A DNA stretch of 64,000 nt from Syntrophotalea acetylenivorans (GCF_001887775.1 NZ_CP015519.1:2912001-2976000), one strand, 5' to 3'. Positions 17,043 through 26,103 are shown, counted from the first letter of the stretch. Numbers and translations are program-made. Notes: generated by a model from the sequence alone, not told the origin.

Positions 17043-17546
17043 TCAGCGTTTTTTGCGCCGGAACAGATCGGTTTTCAGGCTAGACACCCGGTCGAGAAAG
17101 AGCAGGCCGTCGAGGTGGTCCATTTCGTGCTGAATGGCCACCGCTTCAAAACCGGTAGCGCGAATGACCTGAAGATCACCCTGACGATCGAGAAATTGCA
17201 CCAGAATATCCTCCGCCCGGGTCACATTGCCGGTGTAGTCGGGAACACTCATGCATCCTTCACGCATGATCTTCTGTCCTGATTGCTCGAGGATTTCCGG
17301 GTTAATCATCACCAGTTGGCCGTGATTGTTCTCCCGGCCGAGTTTGCTGTTGGAAACATCGACGACAACGACCCGTCGTGAGACACCGATTTGGGGGGCC
17401 GCTACTCCGACGGAGTGGCCCGATTCAATCATGGTGTCCAGCAGGTCCTGAACCAGGGTGTCGCACGCTTGGTCCAGTTCGGCGACCGGCTTACAAACCA
17501 TTTTCAGTATCGGGTCGGGATAACAGAGGATTTCGCGAACAGCCAT
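17043..17546 (-). CDS. def: Peptide deformylase
   Basis: 167 residues, normal length. All three metalloenzyme motifs are present: GVAAPQIGV, EGCMSVPD and QHEMDHLDG. It removes formyl groups from nascent N-terminal methionine at the ribosome. The ACT-domain gene ends three bases before its start, so the two form an operon with the ACT gene first. Confidence 0.96.
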   Translation of the reverse strand: MAVREILCYPDPILKMVCKPVAELDQACDTLVQDLLDTMIESGHSVGVAAPQIGVSRRVVVVDVSNSKLGRENNHGQLVMINPEILEQSGQKIMREGCMSVPDYTGNVTRAEDILVQFLDRQGDLQVIRATGFEAVAIQHEMDHLDGLLFLDRVSSLKTDLFRRKKR

Positions 17547-17549
17547 GGG

Positions 17550-18089
17550 TTACAGCTCCACCGGCGTGATATCACGCACTGTGATATCGACCTGCAGCTT
17601 TCCTTTTAACTCGGCCATTACTTCATCAATTTGTTCAATGGGGATGTCGGGTGGCAAAATGGCTTCGATCAACATGACGTAGACCGGGTTTTCCGGCGAG
17701 CCGACCAGCTTGGTGTTGAGGTCGGTGATGTTGATTTGCCGGTCGCCCAGTTCCTTGACTACCGGATAGACGATTCCCGGTTTGTCGGAACCGTAGACCG
17801 AAATCAGGCAGAGCTCGCCCTGTAGATAGGGTGCCGCTTCACCGCCGGGTTTCAGGGTGCGGATAAAGACAGACAGGCCATCCTTCTCGATGGGGTCAAA
17901 GGCGGTGCCGAAGCTCTCTTTGCTGACGAATCGGGGGTGGGATATAATCAGAATCATGGCGAATTGGCCGCCAAGAATGGTGCAGCTCGAATCGGCAATA
18001 TTGCAGCCCAGGTCAAAAAGAACTTTCGTCACGCGGGCAACAATCCCTGGATGGTCGCGGCCGATGATTGTCAGAGCAAAATGGTTCAT
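17550..18089 (-). CDS. Tandem ACT-domain protein (GcvR-like)
   Basis: 179 residues comprising two ACT domains: FALTIIGRDHPGIVARVTKVLFDLGCNI near the N-terminus and ELCLISVYGSDKPGIVYPVVKELGDRQINI in the second half. This matches the glycine cleavage system transcriptional repressor (GcvR) family, which lacks a DNA-binding domain and senses amino acids. I chose the ATG at 18089 with CAGGAGC upstream. The 79-codon extension to 18326 would run antisense through the divergent RF-like gene's start. Confidence 0.88.
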   Translation of the reverse strand: MNHFALTIIGRDHPGIVARVTKVLFDLGCNIADSSCTILGGQFAMILIISHPRFVSKESFGTAFDPIEKDGLSVFIRTLKPGGEAAPYLQGELCLISVYGSDKPGIVYPVVKELGDRQINITDLNTKLVGSPENPVYVMLIEAILPPDIPIEQIDEVMAELKGKLQVDITVRDITPVEL

Positions 18090-18198
18090 AGCGGGCTCCT
18101 GCTTAGGTGGGTATGATAGGTTTAGCCTTTGCCTTGGTGATGTATTTCTTCTAACATGACTCGTATAAAAATACCATCTTTCTGCAGGAGATCGAACA

Positions 18199-18516
18199 GT
18201 GTTGAACCGTAAGGATTTGGACATCACTTTTTTCAGAGCATCCGGGCCTGGCGGCCAAAAAAAGAACAAGACCGAATCGGCGGTGCGGATTAAGCATCTA
18301 CCCACCGGAATGATGGTTGTCGCCACGGAGGAGCGTTCCCAGCAACGTAATTTGGAACGAGCTCTTCAACGACTTGAGGAGAAATTACAGGCAAAGCGGC
18401 GCCGGCCGGCAAAGCGGATCGCCACTCGACCGGGTCGCGCTGCCCGTGAACGGCGGTTGCAGCAGAAGCGCCAGCGTTCGGAAGTCAAAAGAGGCCGCAA
18501 GAACTGGCAGGAATAG
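18199..18516 (+). CDS. Small release-factor-like (GGQ) peptidyl-tRNA hydrolase-type protein
   Basis: 105 residues with only the class-I release factor catalytic domain. The [16 protein letters not shown] segment carries the GGQ tripeptide that triggers peptidyl-tRNA hydrolysis. There is no codon-recognition domain, and the C-terminal half is strongly basic ([15 protein letters not shown]), as in ribosome-rescue factors of the ArfB/C12orf65 type. A GTG start follows CAGGAGATCGAACA. Rescue of stalled ribosomes is inferred, not shown. Confidence 0.85.
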   Translation: MLNRKDLDITFFRASGPGGQKKNKTESAVRIKHLPTGMMVVATEERSQQRNLERALQRLEEKLQAKRRRPAKRIATRPGRAARERRLQQKRQRSEVKRGRKNWQE

Positions 18517-18545
18517 CTTGTGCTTATCCGAAAACTTCGGATTTC

Positions 18546-19370
18546 CTAACGCACAACGATCGAAGCGCCGCGATCAAAGGGGTTGGTTCGCAGAGTAAGG
18601 GAAAAGAGGAAAGGGTAGTTCTTTTGTAGATGCTGGACGTAGAGCAGCCATTGAAACACCAGTTGAGAGTAGGCGCGGCGTATGTCGCCGCATAAATGAT
18701 CGTTGTCGCTTTCCGGGAGAACCTCAATACCCTTGCGGTGCTGCAACTCTTCCTTGAGATGCATGACGGCGATGAGCAGGTCGGTGAAGGACTCGTGCTC
18801 AAGCATGTAGGGGCTCTCTATCAAGCGTACCAGTAATTGAGATTGCTCACCGATAAATGCGCGCAGCTTATCGATATCGATCTTTTCGACCTCGACTTTA
18901 TACAGATGTCGGTCGAGTTTTTTCAGGGCCGTCTGGTAGCTTCGGGCGTTCCAGTTATCATCCAGATTCAGAACCTGTTCCAACTCTTCGCGGTGGCAAT
19001 CGGCTGCAACGAAGAAGCGCATCAGTTCGGTTCCCGCCTCACTGAAAAAGAGCCCGATGACCATCTGCAGCTTTTGCAGGCGAATCTGATTATCCCGCCG
19101 TTCGATAAAGATTTCGGTGGCGTTGGCCAGCAAACTGACGAAGGTGCCGACGCCGGCAAAGATCAAAAAAATGGCCAGCCCTTTGCCGGTCGCGGTGGCA
19201 GGAGAAATATCTCCGTAGCCGACGGTGGCGATAGTCACCATGGTAAAATAGGCGGCATCGATCAGGGACAGTTTTTCAATCAGGCTGAAGCCAAAGGTGC
19301 CGATCAGCATTACCAGAATGAAAATGGCCAGATAAATAAACAGGCGGGTTTTGTTTGTGCGGGACATCAT
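18546..19370 (-). CDS. Two-helix potassium channel with cytoplasmic domain
   Basis: 274 residues. Two membrane helices (about 10-30 and 65-85) flank a pore helix with the K+ selectivity filter TVGYGD. No RCK/TrkA-N domain is apparent. The C-terminal 180 residues are helical and charged, predicted to be cytoplasmic, and match no domain I know. Likely mediates K+ flux across the inner membrane; gating is unknown. Confidence 0.87.
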   Translation of the reverse strand: MMSRTNKTRLFIYLAIFILVMLIGTFGFSLIEKLSLIDAAYFTMVTIATVGYGDISPATATGKGLAIFLIFAGVGTFVSLLANATEIFIERRDNQIRLQKLQMVIGLFFSEAGTELMRFFVAADCHREELEQVLNLDDNWNARSYQTALKKLDRHLYKVEVEKIDIDKLRAFIGEQSQLLVRLIESPYMLEHESFTDLLIAVMHLKEELQHRKGIEVLPESDNDHLCGDIRRAYSQLVFQWLLYVQHLQKNYPFLFSLTLRTNPFDRGASIVVR

Positions 19371-19409
19371 GATGAGTATATATGTGCCGTGGTTGCAGGT
19401 TCGGGGAAA

Positions 19410-20183
19410 TTATGGGGTAACGGTAGCGGATTCCTTTATCGGCCTTTGTAATGAACGCCAATGATTTATTGGCCCGACCCACACTGCCAGGCAAAGAAGC
19501 GCGGCCAGCCATTCAGGCAGCATGCCGAGTGCCGCCAGCAACAGGGTAGCCACCGACAAGGCAAAGGTCCAGAGAAAAATCAGGCCTGGCAAAGGGCCCG
19601 TGGGTTGCAGGGACAGATCCGGAAAGAGGCCGGCCTTTTGCAGGTCGGCCTGATGGCGCAGAGCAAAGAGCCAGAAGTGGGGTAGCTGCCAAAGTAACAG
19701 CAGTCCGCTGAGCACGAGCAGGCGAAAGTCGCTGAGTTGGCCACCGCCGGCCAGCCAGCCCAGTATAGGGGCCATGCTGCCGCAACAGGCGCCAGGCAAC
19801 AAGGCCAGGGCCGTATGGCGCTTTAAGGGGGTGTAGAGACCGTTGTAGCAAAAGAGTGCGACAACACCGGCTAGAGCGCTGCTCTTGTCGCAAGCGGCCA
19901 GCAGTGTCAGGCCAAGGCTGCCGGCAACAGTCGCAGCGATGAGTACCGTGCGGGCCTGCAGACGGCCGGCCGCTAATGGCCGGTTGCGGGTGCGAATCAT
20001 GCGAGCGTCGCTGTGTCTTTCCTGGACCTGGTTGAGCATCGTGCCGGCCATGGCCAGAAGTAAAGTGCCAAGGCTCAATGGCAAGACAGTTGCCCCCGAG
20101 GCTCCGGGGCAGAGCAGCCACCCGCCCAGGGCCGCCGCGGCTACCGCGGCGCAGAGACGAATCCTCAGCAGGCCGGCGATCAT
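19410..20183 (-). CDS. ctaB: Protoheme IX farnesyltransferase (heme O synthase)
   Basis: 257 residues, UbiA-type integral membrane prenyltransferase with about eight helices. The prenyl-diphosphate motif is NQVQERHSDARMIRTRNRPL, and a second conserved region FCYNGLYTPLKRHT follows. It farnesylates heme b to heme o for the oxidase encoded just upstream. Its ATG overlaps the coxB stop (ATGA). Somewhat shorter than the usual 290 residues, mainly at the N-terminus. Confidence 0.9.
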   Translation of the reverse strand: MIAGLLRIRLCAAVAAAALGGWLLCPGASGATVLPLSLGTLLLAMAGTMLNQVQERHSDARMIRTRNRPLAAGRLQARTVLIAATVAGSLGLTLLAACDKSSALAGVVALFCYNGLYTPLKRHTALALLPGACCGSMAPILGWLAGGGQLSDFRLLVLSGLLLLWQLPHFWLFALRHQADLQKAGLFPDLSLQPTGPLPGLIFLWTFALSVATLLLAALGMLPEWLAALLCLAVWVGPINHWRSLQRPIKESATVTP

Positions 20184-21124
20184 GGCTTTTCCGGTGCAAT
20201 CGACAATACCTCGCTGCACAGGTAGTCGACCATGGACTGCAATTCATCCTCCGGAATTTGCTCCTGGTAAGAAGGCATCACCGGGGGATAACCGACGACC
20301 AGGTCGGCCTGAGCATCGAGGATGGAGCGCTGTATGTAATCGCGGTCGGCAATCAGTTTTTGCTCCTGCCCTTTACTAGTCACCTGTACCTGCCGACCGA
20401 ACAGCCCCTGAAAAGTTGGTCCGACCCGTTGGCTTCCATCTAACGAATGGCAACCGCTGCAGCCGTGACGGGTCAGCAGGGCGGGACCTTCGTCCGGTGC
20501 CACTTTTGCCCCCTGTTTTAACCAGGCGTCGAACTGTTCTTGCGGCAGGACCTCGACGGTGGTGATCATGGAGGAATGGCTGACGCCGCAATATTCAGCG
20601 CAATACAGATCAAAAGAACCGACTTCCGGTGCCCGGAACCAGACGTAAGTGTTTAGCCCGGGCACCGCGTCTTTTTTGACGCGGAAGGCCGGGATGTACA
20701 GACTGTGCAGCACATCTTTCGAGATGATCTCCACCCGTACCGCCTGTCCCAGCGGCACGTAAAGGCGGTCGCTGCTGCGGCCGTTTTGGTAATTGAAACT
20801 CCATGACCACTTGCGGCCCTCAGCCTGTACTTTGAGGGCGTCGGGTGGCACATCGCTCAGCTTCAGATATCCTTCCCAGCTGTACCAGAACATGCTCAGT
20901 ACGATCAGGGTCGGGATCAGGGTCCAGACCAGTTCCAGCCAGAGTTTGGAGCTGGGGCTTGGCTGCGGTTGCGGATGACGGCGACGGTGGTAGCGGATCA
21001 CAAACACCACCATGGTCGCGGTTATGCCAAGCAACAGCAGCCCTGAAATACCGAAAATATAGAGAAATACGGCATCGACGGCTTCAATGGTTGTTAAAGG
21101 CAGATCGGTCACAATTACTCTCAA
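20180..21124 (-). CDS. coxB: Cytochrome c oxidase subunit II with fused cytochrome c domain
   Basis: 314 residues. Two N-terminal membrane helices, a cupredoxin CuA domain with the full ligand set (CAEYCGVSHSSM), and a C-terminal class-I cytochrome c domain with CSGCHSL heme site and a distal Met (PPVMPSY). This is the caa3-type arrangement. The apparent start is TTG at 21124, with no visible ribosome site, because a family-2 repeat ends four bases upstream; translation may depend on that repeat or on an undetected start. Confidence 0.93.
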   Translation of the reverse strand: MRVIVTDLPLTTIEAVDAVFLYIFGISGLLLLGITATMVVFVIRYHRRRHPQPQPSPSSKLWLELVWTLIPTLIVLSMFWYSWEGYLKLSDVPPDALKVQAEGRKWSWSFNYQNGRSSDRLYVPLGQAVRVEIISKDVLHSLYIPAFRVKKDAVPGLNTYVWFRAPEVGSFDLYCAEYCGVSHSSMITTVEVLPQEQFDAWLKQGAKVAPDEGPALLTRHGCSGCHSLDGSQRVGPTFQGLFGRQVQVTSKGQEQKLIADRDYIQRSILDAQADLVVGYPPVMPSYQEQIPEDELQSMVDYLCSEVLSIAPEKP

Positions 21125-21128
21125 CGGT

Positions 21129-21254
21129 AATGGCGTCGTAAAAAGTCCGCTCTACTGCGTTGCAGCAATTTTTCAGCGTTTAGACATGCTTGTGTATGCC
21201 TTCTCCCCTGAAAAATCACTACGCCTTGTGGATCGAAATTTTTGCTTAGCCATC
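21129..21254. repeat. Dispersed repeat family 2, copy B
   Basis: About 126 bp, homologous in inverted orientation to 4059-4185. It lies inside the oxidase operon between coxD and coxB and reaches to four bases before the coxB start codon. Its ends ATGGCGTCGTAAAAAGTCC and (opposite strand) GATGGCTAAGCAAAAA form imperfect inverted repeats; an inner TTTTTCAG/CTGAAAAA pair makes the whole element foldable. Confidence 0.8.
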
Positions 21255-21275
21255 TCATAGTTTATTGCAAAAGAA

Positions 21276-21560
21276 TTAACGGTAGAGGACATCAAAAAAA
21301 GTCAGGCCGATAAAAGTGGCCAGGGTCAATAAAGCGACAAACAGGCAGAGCACCAGCATTCGGGGTTCGCTCTTGAGATGCATAAAATAGAATACGACCA
21401 GGCTCGCTTTCAAGGAGGCGATGCCAAGGGCGGCCCAGACATTGATGGCACCGAGATCATAACGGGCAACTCCGACAGTTATTCCGGTCAGGATTAACAG
21501 GAGAAACCAGACAGTGGTCAGACAACGAAAACTCAGGGGTTGATGGGCAGTTTGATTCAT
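21276..21560 (-). CDS. Cytochrome c oxidase subunit IV (CtaF/CoxD type)
   Basis: 94 residues with three membrane helices and the signature SLKASLVVFYFMHLKSEPR near residues 48-66, diagnostic for the small prokaryotic subunit IV family. It assists assembly or stability of the oxidase. Lies ten bases downstream of coxC in the same operon. Confidence 0.88.
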   Translation of the reverse strand: MNQTAHQPLSFRCLTTVWFLLLILTGITVGVARYDLGAINVWAALGIASLKASLVVFYFMHLKSEPRMLVLCLFVALLTLATFIGLTFFDVLYR

Positions 21561-21570
21561 GTGTCCCTCG

Positions 21571-22167
21571 TTACAGCAGCAGATAGTATAGGGGGAAGAT
21601 GAATATCCAAATCAGGTCGACCAGATGCCAGTAGAGGGCGCCGTTTTCCAGCATTACCGAATTTTCCGCGGTGACTTGGCCCCTGTGGGTCAGACCAAGA
21701 GTCCAAAGTAACAGGGCCGCACCGACCAGAACATGCAGGCCGTGCAGGCCGGTGGTCACGAAATAGAGACCGAAAAAAATCTGTTGGCCCACCGGCAGGG
21801 ACTCAAGTTCGGTGCCGCCGGGGAAGATGCCGTGGGCGAATTTGGCTTGCCATTCGACCCCTTTGATGGTCAAAAAAAGTAGTGACGCAAATATTGTAGC
21901 GCAGAGCAGTATCTGGCAGAGCTGCCGTCGTCCCTGTTGCAAGGCACTCAAAGCCAGCGCTACGGTCAGGCTGCTGGTAATCAATAATAGCGTATTGCCG
22001 GTGCCGAGCAGGGCGTCCAGCTGCTGACCGCCGGCGGCAAAATCGGCGGGATAGCGGGCCAGATAAACGGCGTAGAGTAGAAATAAACCACCGAACAACA
22101 GCAGCTCTGAAAACAGGAACAGCCACATACCGATCCGGGCGCCGAGGGCATCAGGTTGCATGGTCAT
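21571..22167 (-). CDS. coxC: Cytochrome c oxidase subunit III
   Basis: 198 residues, five predicted helices, the short bacterial form. Conserved segments are GMWLFLFSELLLFGGLFL (helix I), GVEWQAKF and the FGLYFVTTGLHGLHVLVG signature, ending in LYWHLVDLIWIFIFPLYYLL. The start overlaps the coxA stop by four bases. Confidence 0.94.
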   Translation of the reverse strand: MTMQPDALGARIGMWLFLFSELLLFGGLFLLYAVYLARYPADFAAGGQQLDALLGTGNTLLLITSSLTVALALSALQQGRRQLCQILLCATIFASLLFLTIKGVEWQAKFAHGIFPGGTELESLPVGQQIFFGLYFVTTGLHGLHVLVGAALLLWTLGLTHRGQVTAENSVMLENGALYWHLVDLIWIFIFPLYYLLL

Positions 22168-23777
22168 GGTTTACCTGCCTGTTCCAGGTCGTAGGGCCCG
22201 TGGGTTACCTGCGGCGGATGAGAAAAGTTTTCCTCGGGGGGCGGCGACGTCGGGACCCATTCGAGGGTGGCTGCTTGCCAAGGGTTATTGCCGGCGAATG
22301 CACCGCGCCGCATGCCGCGGTAGAGATTGATGAACATCAGCAACAGGCCGATGGCCAGCACCCAGGATCCGATGGTGGAAACCATATTAAGACCTTGAAA
22401 ATGCGGCAGGTAATCGTAGTAGCGGCGGGGCATGCCGCGCAGACCGACCAACATCATCGGAAAATAAAGCAGGTTGAAACCGACGAAGATGATGGCCCAG
22501 GCGACGGTGGCGATCTTCATGTTGTACAAGCGACCGAAAATTTTCGGTAGCCAGTAATGCAGAGCGGCAAAGAAGGCGAAGCCGGTGCCGCCGAACATCA
22601 CGTAGTGAAAGTGACCGACAACGAAGTGGGTGTCGTGGACATGCATGTCGGTGGATGCCGAGCCAAGGATCAGGCCGGTCAGGCCACCGATGGAAAAGAG
22701 GAAGACGAAAGCCAGGGCAAACAGCATCGGCGGCTCAAGGGAGATGGAGCCACGGTAGAGAGTGGCTACCCAGTTGAAGACTTTAACCGCCGATGGAATC
22801 GCCACCAGAAAGGTCAGCAGGGAGAAAATCAGGATGGCGGTGTCGCTCATGCCGCTGACGAACATATGATGCCCCCAAACCAGCGATCCGGCGGCGGCGA
22901 TGGCCACGCTTGAAGCGGCGATGGCTTTGTAGCCGAAGGTCGGCTTGCGGGAAAAGACCGGAATGATCTCCGATATCACCCCCATGGCCGGTAGGACCAT
23001 GATGTAGACCGCCGGGTGGGAGTAAATCCAGAACAGATGCTGGTAAAGGATCGGGTCGCCGCCCCGGGCCGGATCGAAGAGACCGAAACCGATGATTCGC
23101 TCGACCATCACCAGGACTACGGTGATGCCGAGAACCGGCGTGGCGAGTATCTGTACCCAGGCGGTAGCGTAGAGGGACCAGATGAACAAGGGCAGGCGCC
23201 CCCAGTGCATTCCCGGTGATCGCAAGCGATGGATCGTGGTGACAAAATTGACCCCGGTTAGAATTGAGGAAAAGCCGATGATGAACACCGCCAGCAGGGC
23301 CAGCGAGACGTTGGTCGGAGTCTCGGAGCTGAAGGGTACGTAAAATGTCCAGCCGGTATCCGGAGGGCCGCCGCCGCTGAATAAGGAGGTCAAAGCCATG
23401 AAGGCGCCAAGGATGTAGAGCCACCAGGAAAGCAGGTTTAGGCGTGGGAAAGCTACGTCTTGAGCGCCGATCTGCAAAGGCAGCATGATGTTGCCAAAGG
23501 CGCCGGGAATGCCGGGAATGATGAATAGAAAGATCATCACCACGCCGTGCAGGGTAAACAGGGCGTTGTACGTCTGAGCCGTGGCGATGGTCGGGCCGGG
23601 AGCGATGAGTTCCAGGCGGATCAGCAGACCCAGCAAAACGCCGGAAAGGAAAAAAGCACCGACTGAATAGAGATAGAGAAGGCCGATGCGTTTGTGGTCG
23701 ACGGAGAAGATCCAGTCGAAGAGCAGCGGCTGTCGGTTGGAAGCCTGAAGAAAACCGCGGTCATTTTGCTTGGCCAT
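22164..23777 (-). CDS. coxA: Cytochrome c oxidase subunit I (A2-type heme-copper oxidase)
   Basis: 537 residues, twelve helices expected. Heme/CuB histidines are in LHGVVMIFLF, WIYSHPAVYIMVLP, WGHHMFVSG and HDTHFVVGHFHYVMFG. The proton-channel region has YSHPAV rather than the GHPEV motif of A1 oxidases, which marks the A2 subfamily that lacks the helix-VI glutamate and uses Tyr-Ser instead. With subunit II carrying cytochrome c, this is a caa3-like proton-pumping oxidase. Operon order is sco, coxA, coxC, coxD, repeat, coxB, ctaB. Confidence 0.96.
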   Translation of the reverse strand: MAKQNDRGFLQASNRQPLLFDWIFSVDHKRIGLLYLYSVGAFFLSGVLLGLLIRLELIAPGPTIATAQTYNALFTLHGVVMIFLFIIPGIPGAFGNIMLPLQIGAQDVAFPRLNLLSWWLYILGAFMALTSLFSGGGPPDTGWTFYVPFSSETPTNVSLALLAVFIIGFSSILTGVNFVTTIHRLRSPGMHWGRLPLFIWSLYATAWVQILATPVLGITVVLVMVERIIGFGLFDPARGGDPILYQHLFWIYSHPAVYIMVLPAMGVISEIIPVFSRKPTFGYKAIAASSVAIAAAGSLVWGHHMFVSGMSDTAILIFSLLTFLVAIPSAVKVFNWVATLYRGSISLEPPMLFALAFVFLFSIGGLTGLILGSASTDMHVHDTHFVVGHFHYVMFGGTGFAFFAALHYWLPKIFGRLYNMKIATVAWAIIFVGFNLLYFPMMLVGLRGMPRRYYDYLPHFQGLNMVSTIGSWVLAIGLLLMFINLYRGMRRGAFAGNNPWQAATLEWVPTSPPPEENFSHPPQVTHGPYDLEQAGKP

Positions 23778-23846
23778 AAGAGGAAGCTTTCCGTACTAGG
23801 TTGAAAGACTGCGTAGAGAATCGGTCATGGGCTTGCGGCAGCTGGG

Positions 23847-24770
23847 TTAGCGTTTACGACCAGAGATAAATAAAAACAGGAGAAAGCCACCGGCCGTTAT
23901 CAAAATCACCGTGGCGGCAATACGCAGCAGGTTAAACACATAATGCTTTTGCTGCGAATCGTAGTTGAAACAGAAACGCACCACCTTGCGAATGGTACTG
24001 CCGAGGCGTCCCTCGCGAGCCTCGGTAAGGGCCAGAGTCAGGTCCATAGGCAGCATGCGGGTGCCGTGCAGATAGCGAACGATACGGCCTTCGCCGGTAA
24101 CGACGAAGATTACCACCGGATGCAGAAAATCGTTGCCCTGGCGCAAGAAGCTGTAGCCAGCCGCTTTGGTCAGGGCTTTGCTGGCGGCGGCCTCACCGGT
24201 GAGGAAACGCCAGCCTTGCTCCGGGAAGGGTTGGCCCATGGCAGTCATATAGGTTTTGCGCGACGCCCGGGCTGCCATTGGAGTATCCTTTTCATCGAAA
24301 CTGATCGACAATACCCGGTAGTCCTGGTCGGGTTGCAACTTGATCGCTGGCAGGTTCCGGGCCAGGTCGGCTTGCAGAAAAGCGCAGACGTTGGGGCAGC
24401 TGTAATAGATGGGAGCGATGATTGTTGGGCCGGTAATAAGGTCGCGTAAAATTACCGTCTGCCCGTTTTCGTCCTGAAAGGTCAAATCGAGAGGGATAAA
24501 CGCGCCAAGCCTCTCCTCAATGCCCACCTGATTGTCCGTCATCGCTTGTGCTGAATGATCATGCTGGTGTTGCGGGACCTGTTGCTCGGCCGGCGGATCA
24601 TGATGCTGCATGGAGGCCCTGTCGTTCATGTCTGCTTCGGCGGATGGATGTTCTGCTCCAGCCGGGATTGCCGGCAGGATGAGCAGTACTGCCAGGAGTA
24701 TTAACGTCAGCAGGGAAAGGGTGCTTTGAGAAGAGGAGATTTGCCGTGCAAAGGAGATGATGCAATTCAT
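23847..24770 (-). CDS. SCO1/SenC-family copper chaperone with C-terminal anchor
   Basis: 307 residues. Signal sequence, a His/Gln-rich segment (HDPPAEQQVPQHQHDH, about residues 55-75), then a thioredoxin-like SCO domain with CPNVC (Cu ligands) and the partner histidine in DFLHPVVIF. A C-terminal membrane helix (IAATVILITAGGFLLFLFI) ends the protein. SCO proteins insert copper into the CuA site of subunit II. First gene of the oxidase operon. The extra His-rich stretch may hold copper. Confidence 0.9.
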   Translation of the reverse strand: MNCIISFARQISSSQSTLSLLTLILLAVLLILPAIPAGAEHPSAEADMNDRASMQHHDPPAEQQVPQHQHDHSAQAMTDNQVGIEERLGAFIPLDLTFQDENGQTVILRDLITGPTIIAPIYYSCPNVCAFLQADLARNLPAIKLQPDQDYRVLSISFDEKDTPMAARASRKTYMTAMGQPFPEQGWRFLTGEAAASKALTKAAGYSFLRQGNDFLHPVVIFVVTGEGRIVRYLHGTRMLPMDLTLALTEAREGRLGSTIRKVVRFCFNYDSQQKHYVFNLLRIAATVILITAGGFLLFLFISGRKR

Positions 24771-24981
24771 CGGAGCCTCGATCGGTTAGACGGAAGGGCG
24801 CTAAACGGCTGAATCGACTCATGAGATTATACGCAAAACAATTCATTATGCAAAGCTTCCTTAGCGATGTGCTCTCTTTGTTGCCGGGACTTCGTGGTTC
24901 TGCTAGCATGCAGGTAGATTCGTGGCAAGGAGTCTGTTGCCATCAGTGCCTAACTGTACGACACTGCTAAAGGAAAAAAGT

Positions 24982-25173
24982 ATGTCGCAAATTGAAGAAC
25001 GCCTGACTGAACTTGAAATCCGGTTTACCCATCAGGCCCGCCTCATCGAGGAGCTGAACGAGGTGGTCACCGATTGCAACCAGAGCATTGCCCGGCTGGA
25101 AGCAGAAAATGGCCGCCTGCGTGAGATGTTGAAGTCCTTTGCTCCCGAACTGTCGGAATCGCCTGATGAGTAA
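24982..25173 (+). CDS. SlyX-like coiled-coil protein
   Basis: 63 residues, starting MSQIEERLTELEIRFTHQ. Heptad leucines and charged residues predict one coiled coil throughout; pattern and length match SlyX. Function of SlyX is not known. AAAGGAAAAAAGT precedes the ATG. The stop overlaps the rhodanese start by eight bases, so it heads a four-gene operon. Confidence 0.85.
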   Translation: MSQIEERLTELEIRFTHQARLIEELNEVVTDCNQSIARLEAENGRLREMLKSFAPELSESPDE

Positions 25174-25678
25174 GCAACTCAAAGTAAAAACGCTATGGCG
25201 CGATCTGCGGCGAGCGTTTCTCATTGCTCTGCTGGCCGCTGTGGTCGGTTTGGCGGTCAACAGCCAGTTGCTTTGGCGGGTTTTTTCCGGTCAGACTCTG
25301 AACACGGTACCGTCTGCCGTCGATGAATCGGTTGAAACGATTCTGCCTCTGCCGGTGGAACTGGCCGAGGTGCGGGAACTGCAAGCTTCGACGACCCTGT
25401 TCATCGATGCGCGTAGCCGGGAGGCTTTCGCCGAAGGTCATCTGCCCGGTGCCAGGTCTTTGCCTTGGGGGGAAGAGGTGGCCGGAGTGGGAGTTTTGCA
25501 GGCCGAGGTGCCCCTGGAAACGCCGCTCATCGTCTATTGCAGTGGCTATGACTGTACGGACTCTTTTGAACTGGCCGAGAGATTAATCGCCGCAGGCTAC
25601 CATCAGGTACGGGTCTTTGAAGGCGGTTTCCCCGAATGGCGGGACGCCGGCCTGCCGGTCGAGGGGGCGCAACCATGA
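25166..25678 (+). CDS. Membrane-anchored rhodanese-domain protein
   Basis: 170 residues: an N-terminal membrane helix (AFLIALLAAVVGLAVNSQLLW) then a single rhodanese domain with TLFIDARSREAFAEGHLPGA and the active-site loop YCSGYDCTDS carrying the catalytic cysteine. Rhodanese domains move sulfane sulfur through a cysteine persulfide; here on the outer face of the membrane, by the predicted topology. Translationally coupled to slyX and to the MauE-like gene. Confidence 0.88.
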   Translation: MSKQLKVKTLWRDLRRAFLIALLAAVVGLAVNSQLLWRVFSGQTLNTVPSAVDESVETILPLPVELAEVRELQASTTLFIDARSREAFAEGHLPGARSLPWGEEVAGVGVLQAEVPLETPLIVYCSGYDCTDSFELAERLIAAGYHQVRVFEGGFPEWRDAGLPVEGAQP

Positions 25679-26103
25679 AAAACTGGCGCACTATACTCTA
25701 TCACGGCAGTCGTTTGGTGCTGGGCGCTCTTTTCTGTTATGCCGGAGTGGTCAAGGCGCTGGACGTCGTGGCTTTTGCCGGTAGTGTGGCGAACTATCAG
25801 CTGCTGCCTTATCAGCTCAATTTTCTGGTCGCCGCCCTGTTGCCTTATGTCGAGCTGGCAGCCGGCCTGCTGCTGTTGCTCGGACGACAGGTGCGCCCGG
25901 CCGTGGTGCTGATTGCCGGGATGAACGGGGTGTTTATTGTCGCGCTGCTTTCCGTTATTCTGCGCGGCCTCGATATTGACTGCGGTTGTTTTCGGCCCGG
26001 TGGCGAAGGGCACACCAGTGCTCAAATGGCTCTGCTTCGGGACGTCGGTATCATGTTGTTAGCCCTTGTGACCTGGTTGGGAGTCGGTCGCCGCAATGAC
26101 TGA
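25675..26103 (+). CDS. MauE/DoxX-family membrane protein
   Basis: 142 residues, four membrane helices, with FCYAGVVKALDV near the first helix and the MauE-like IDCGCF motif between helices three and four. MauE-type proteins help make disulfides in periplasmic proteins; DoxX relatives act with thiosulfate metabolism. Adjacent to a membrane rhodanese, a shared thiol or sulfur-transfer role is plausible. ATGA overlap with the upstream stop. Confidence 0.82.
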   Translation: MKNWRTILYHGSRLVLGALFCYAGVVKALDVVAFAGSVANYQLLPYQLNFLVAALLPYVELAAGLLLLLGRQVRPAVVLIAGMNGVFIVALLSVILRGLDIDCGCFRPGGEGHTSAQMALLRDVGIMLLALVTWLGVGRRND

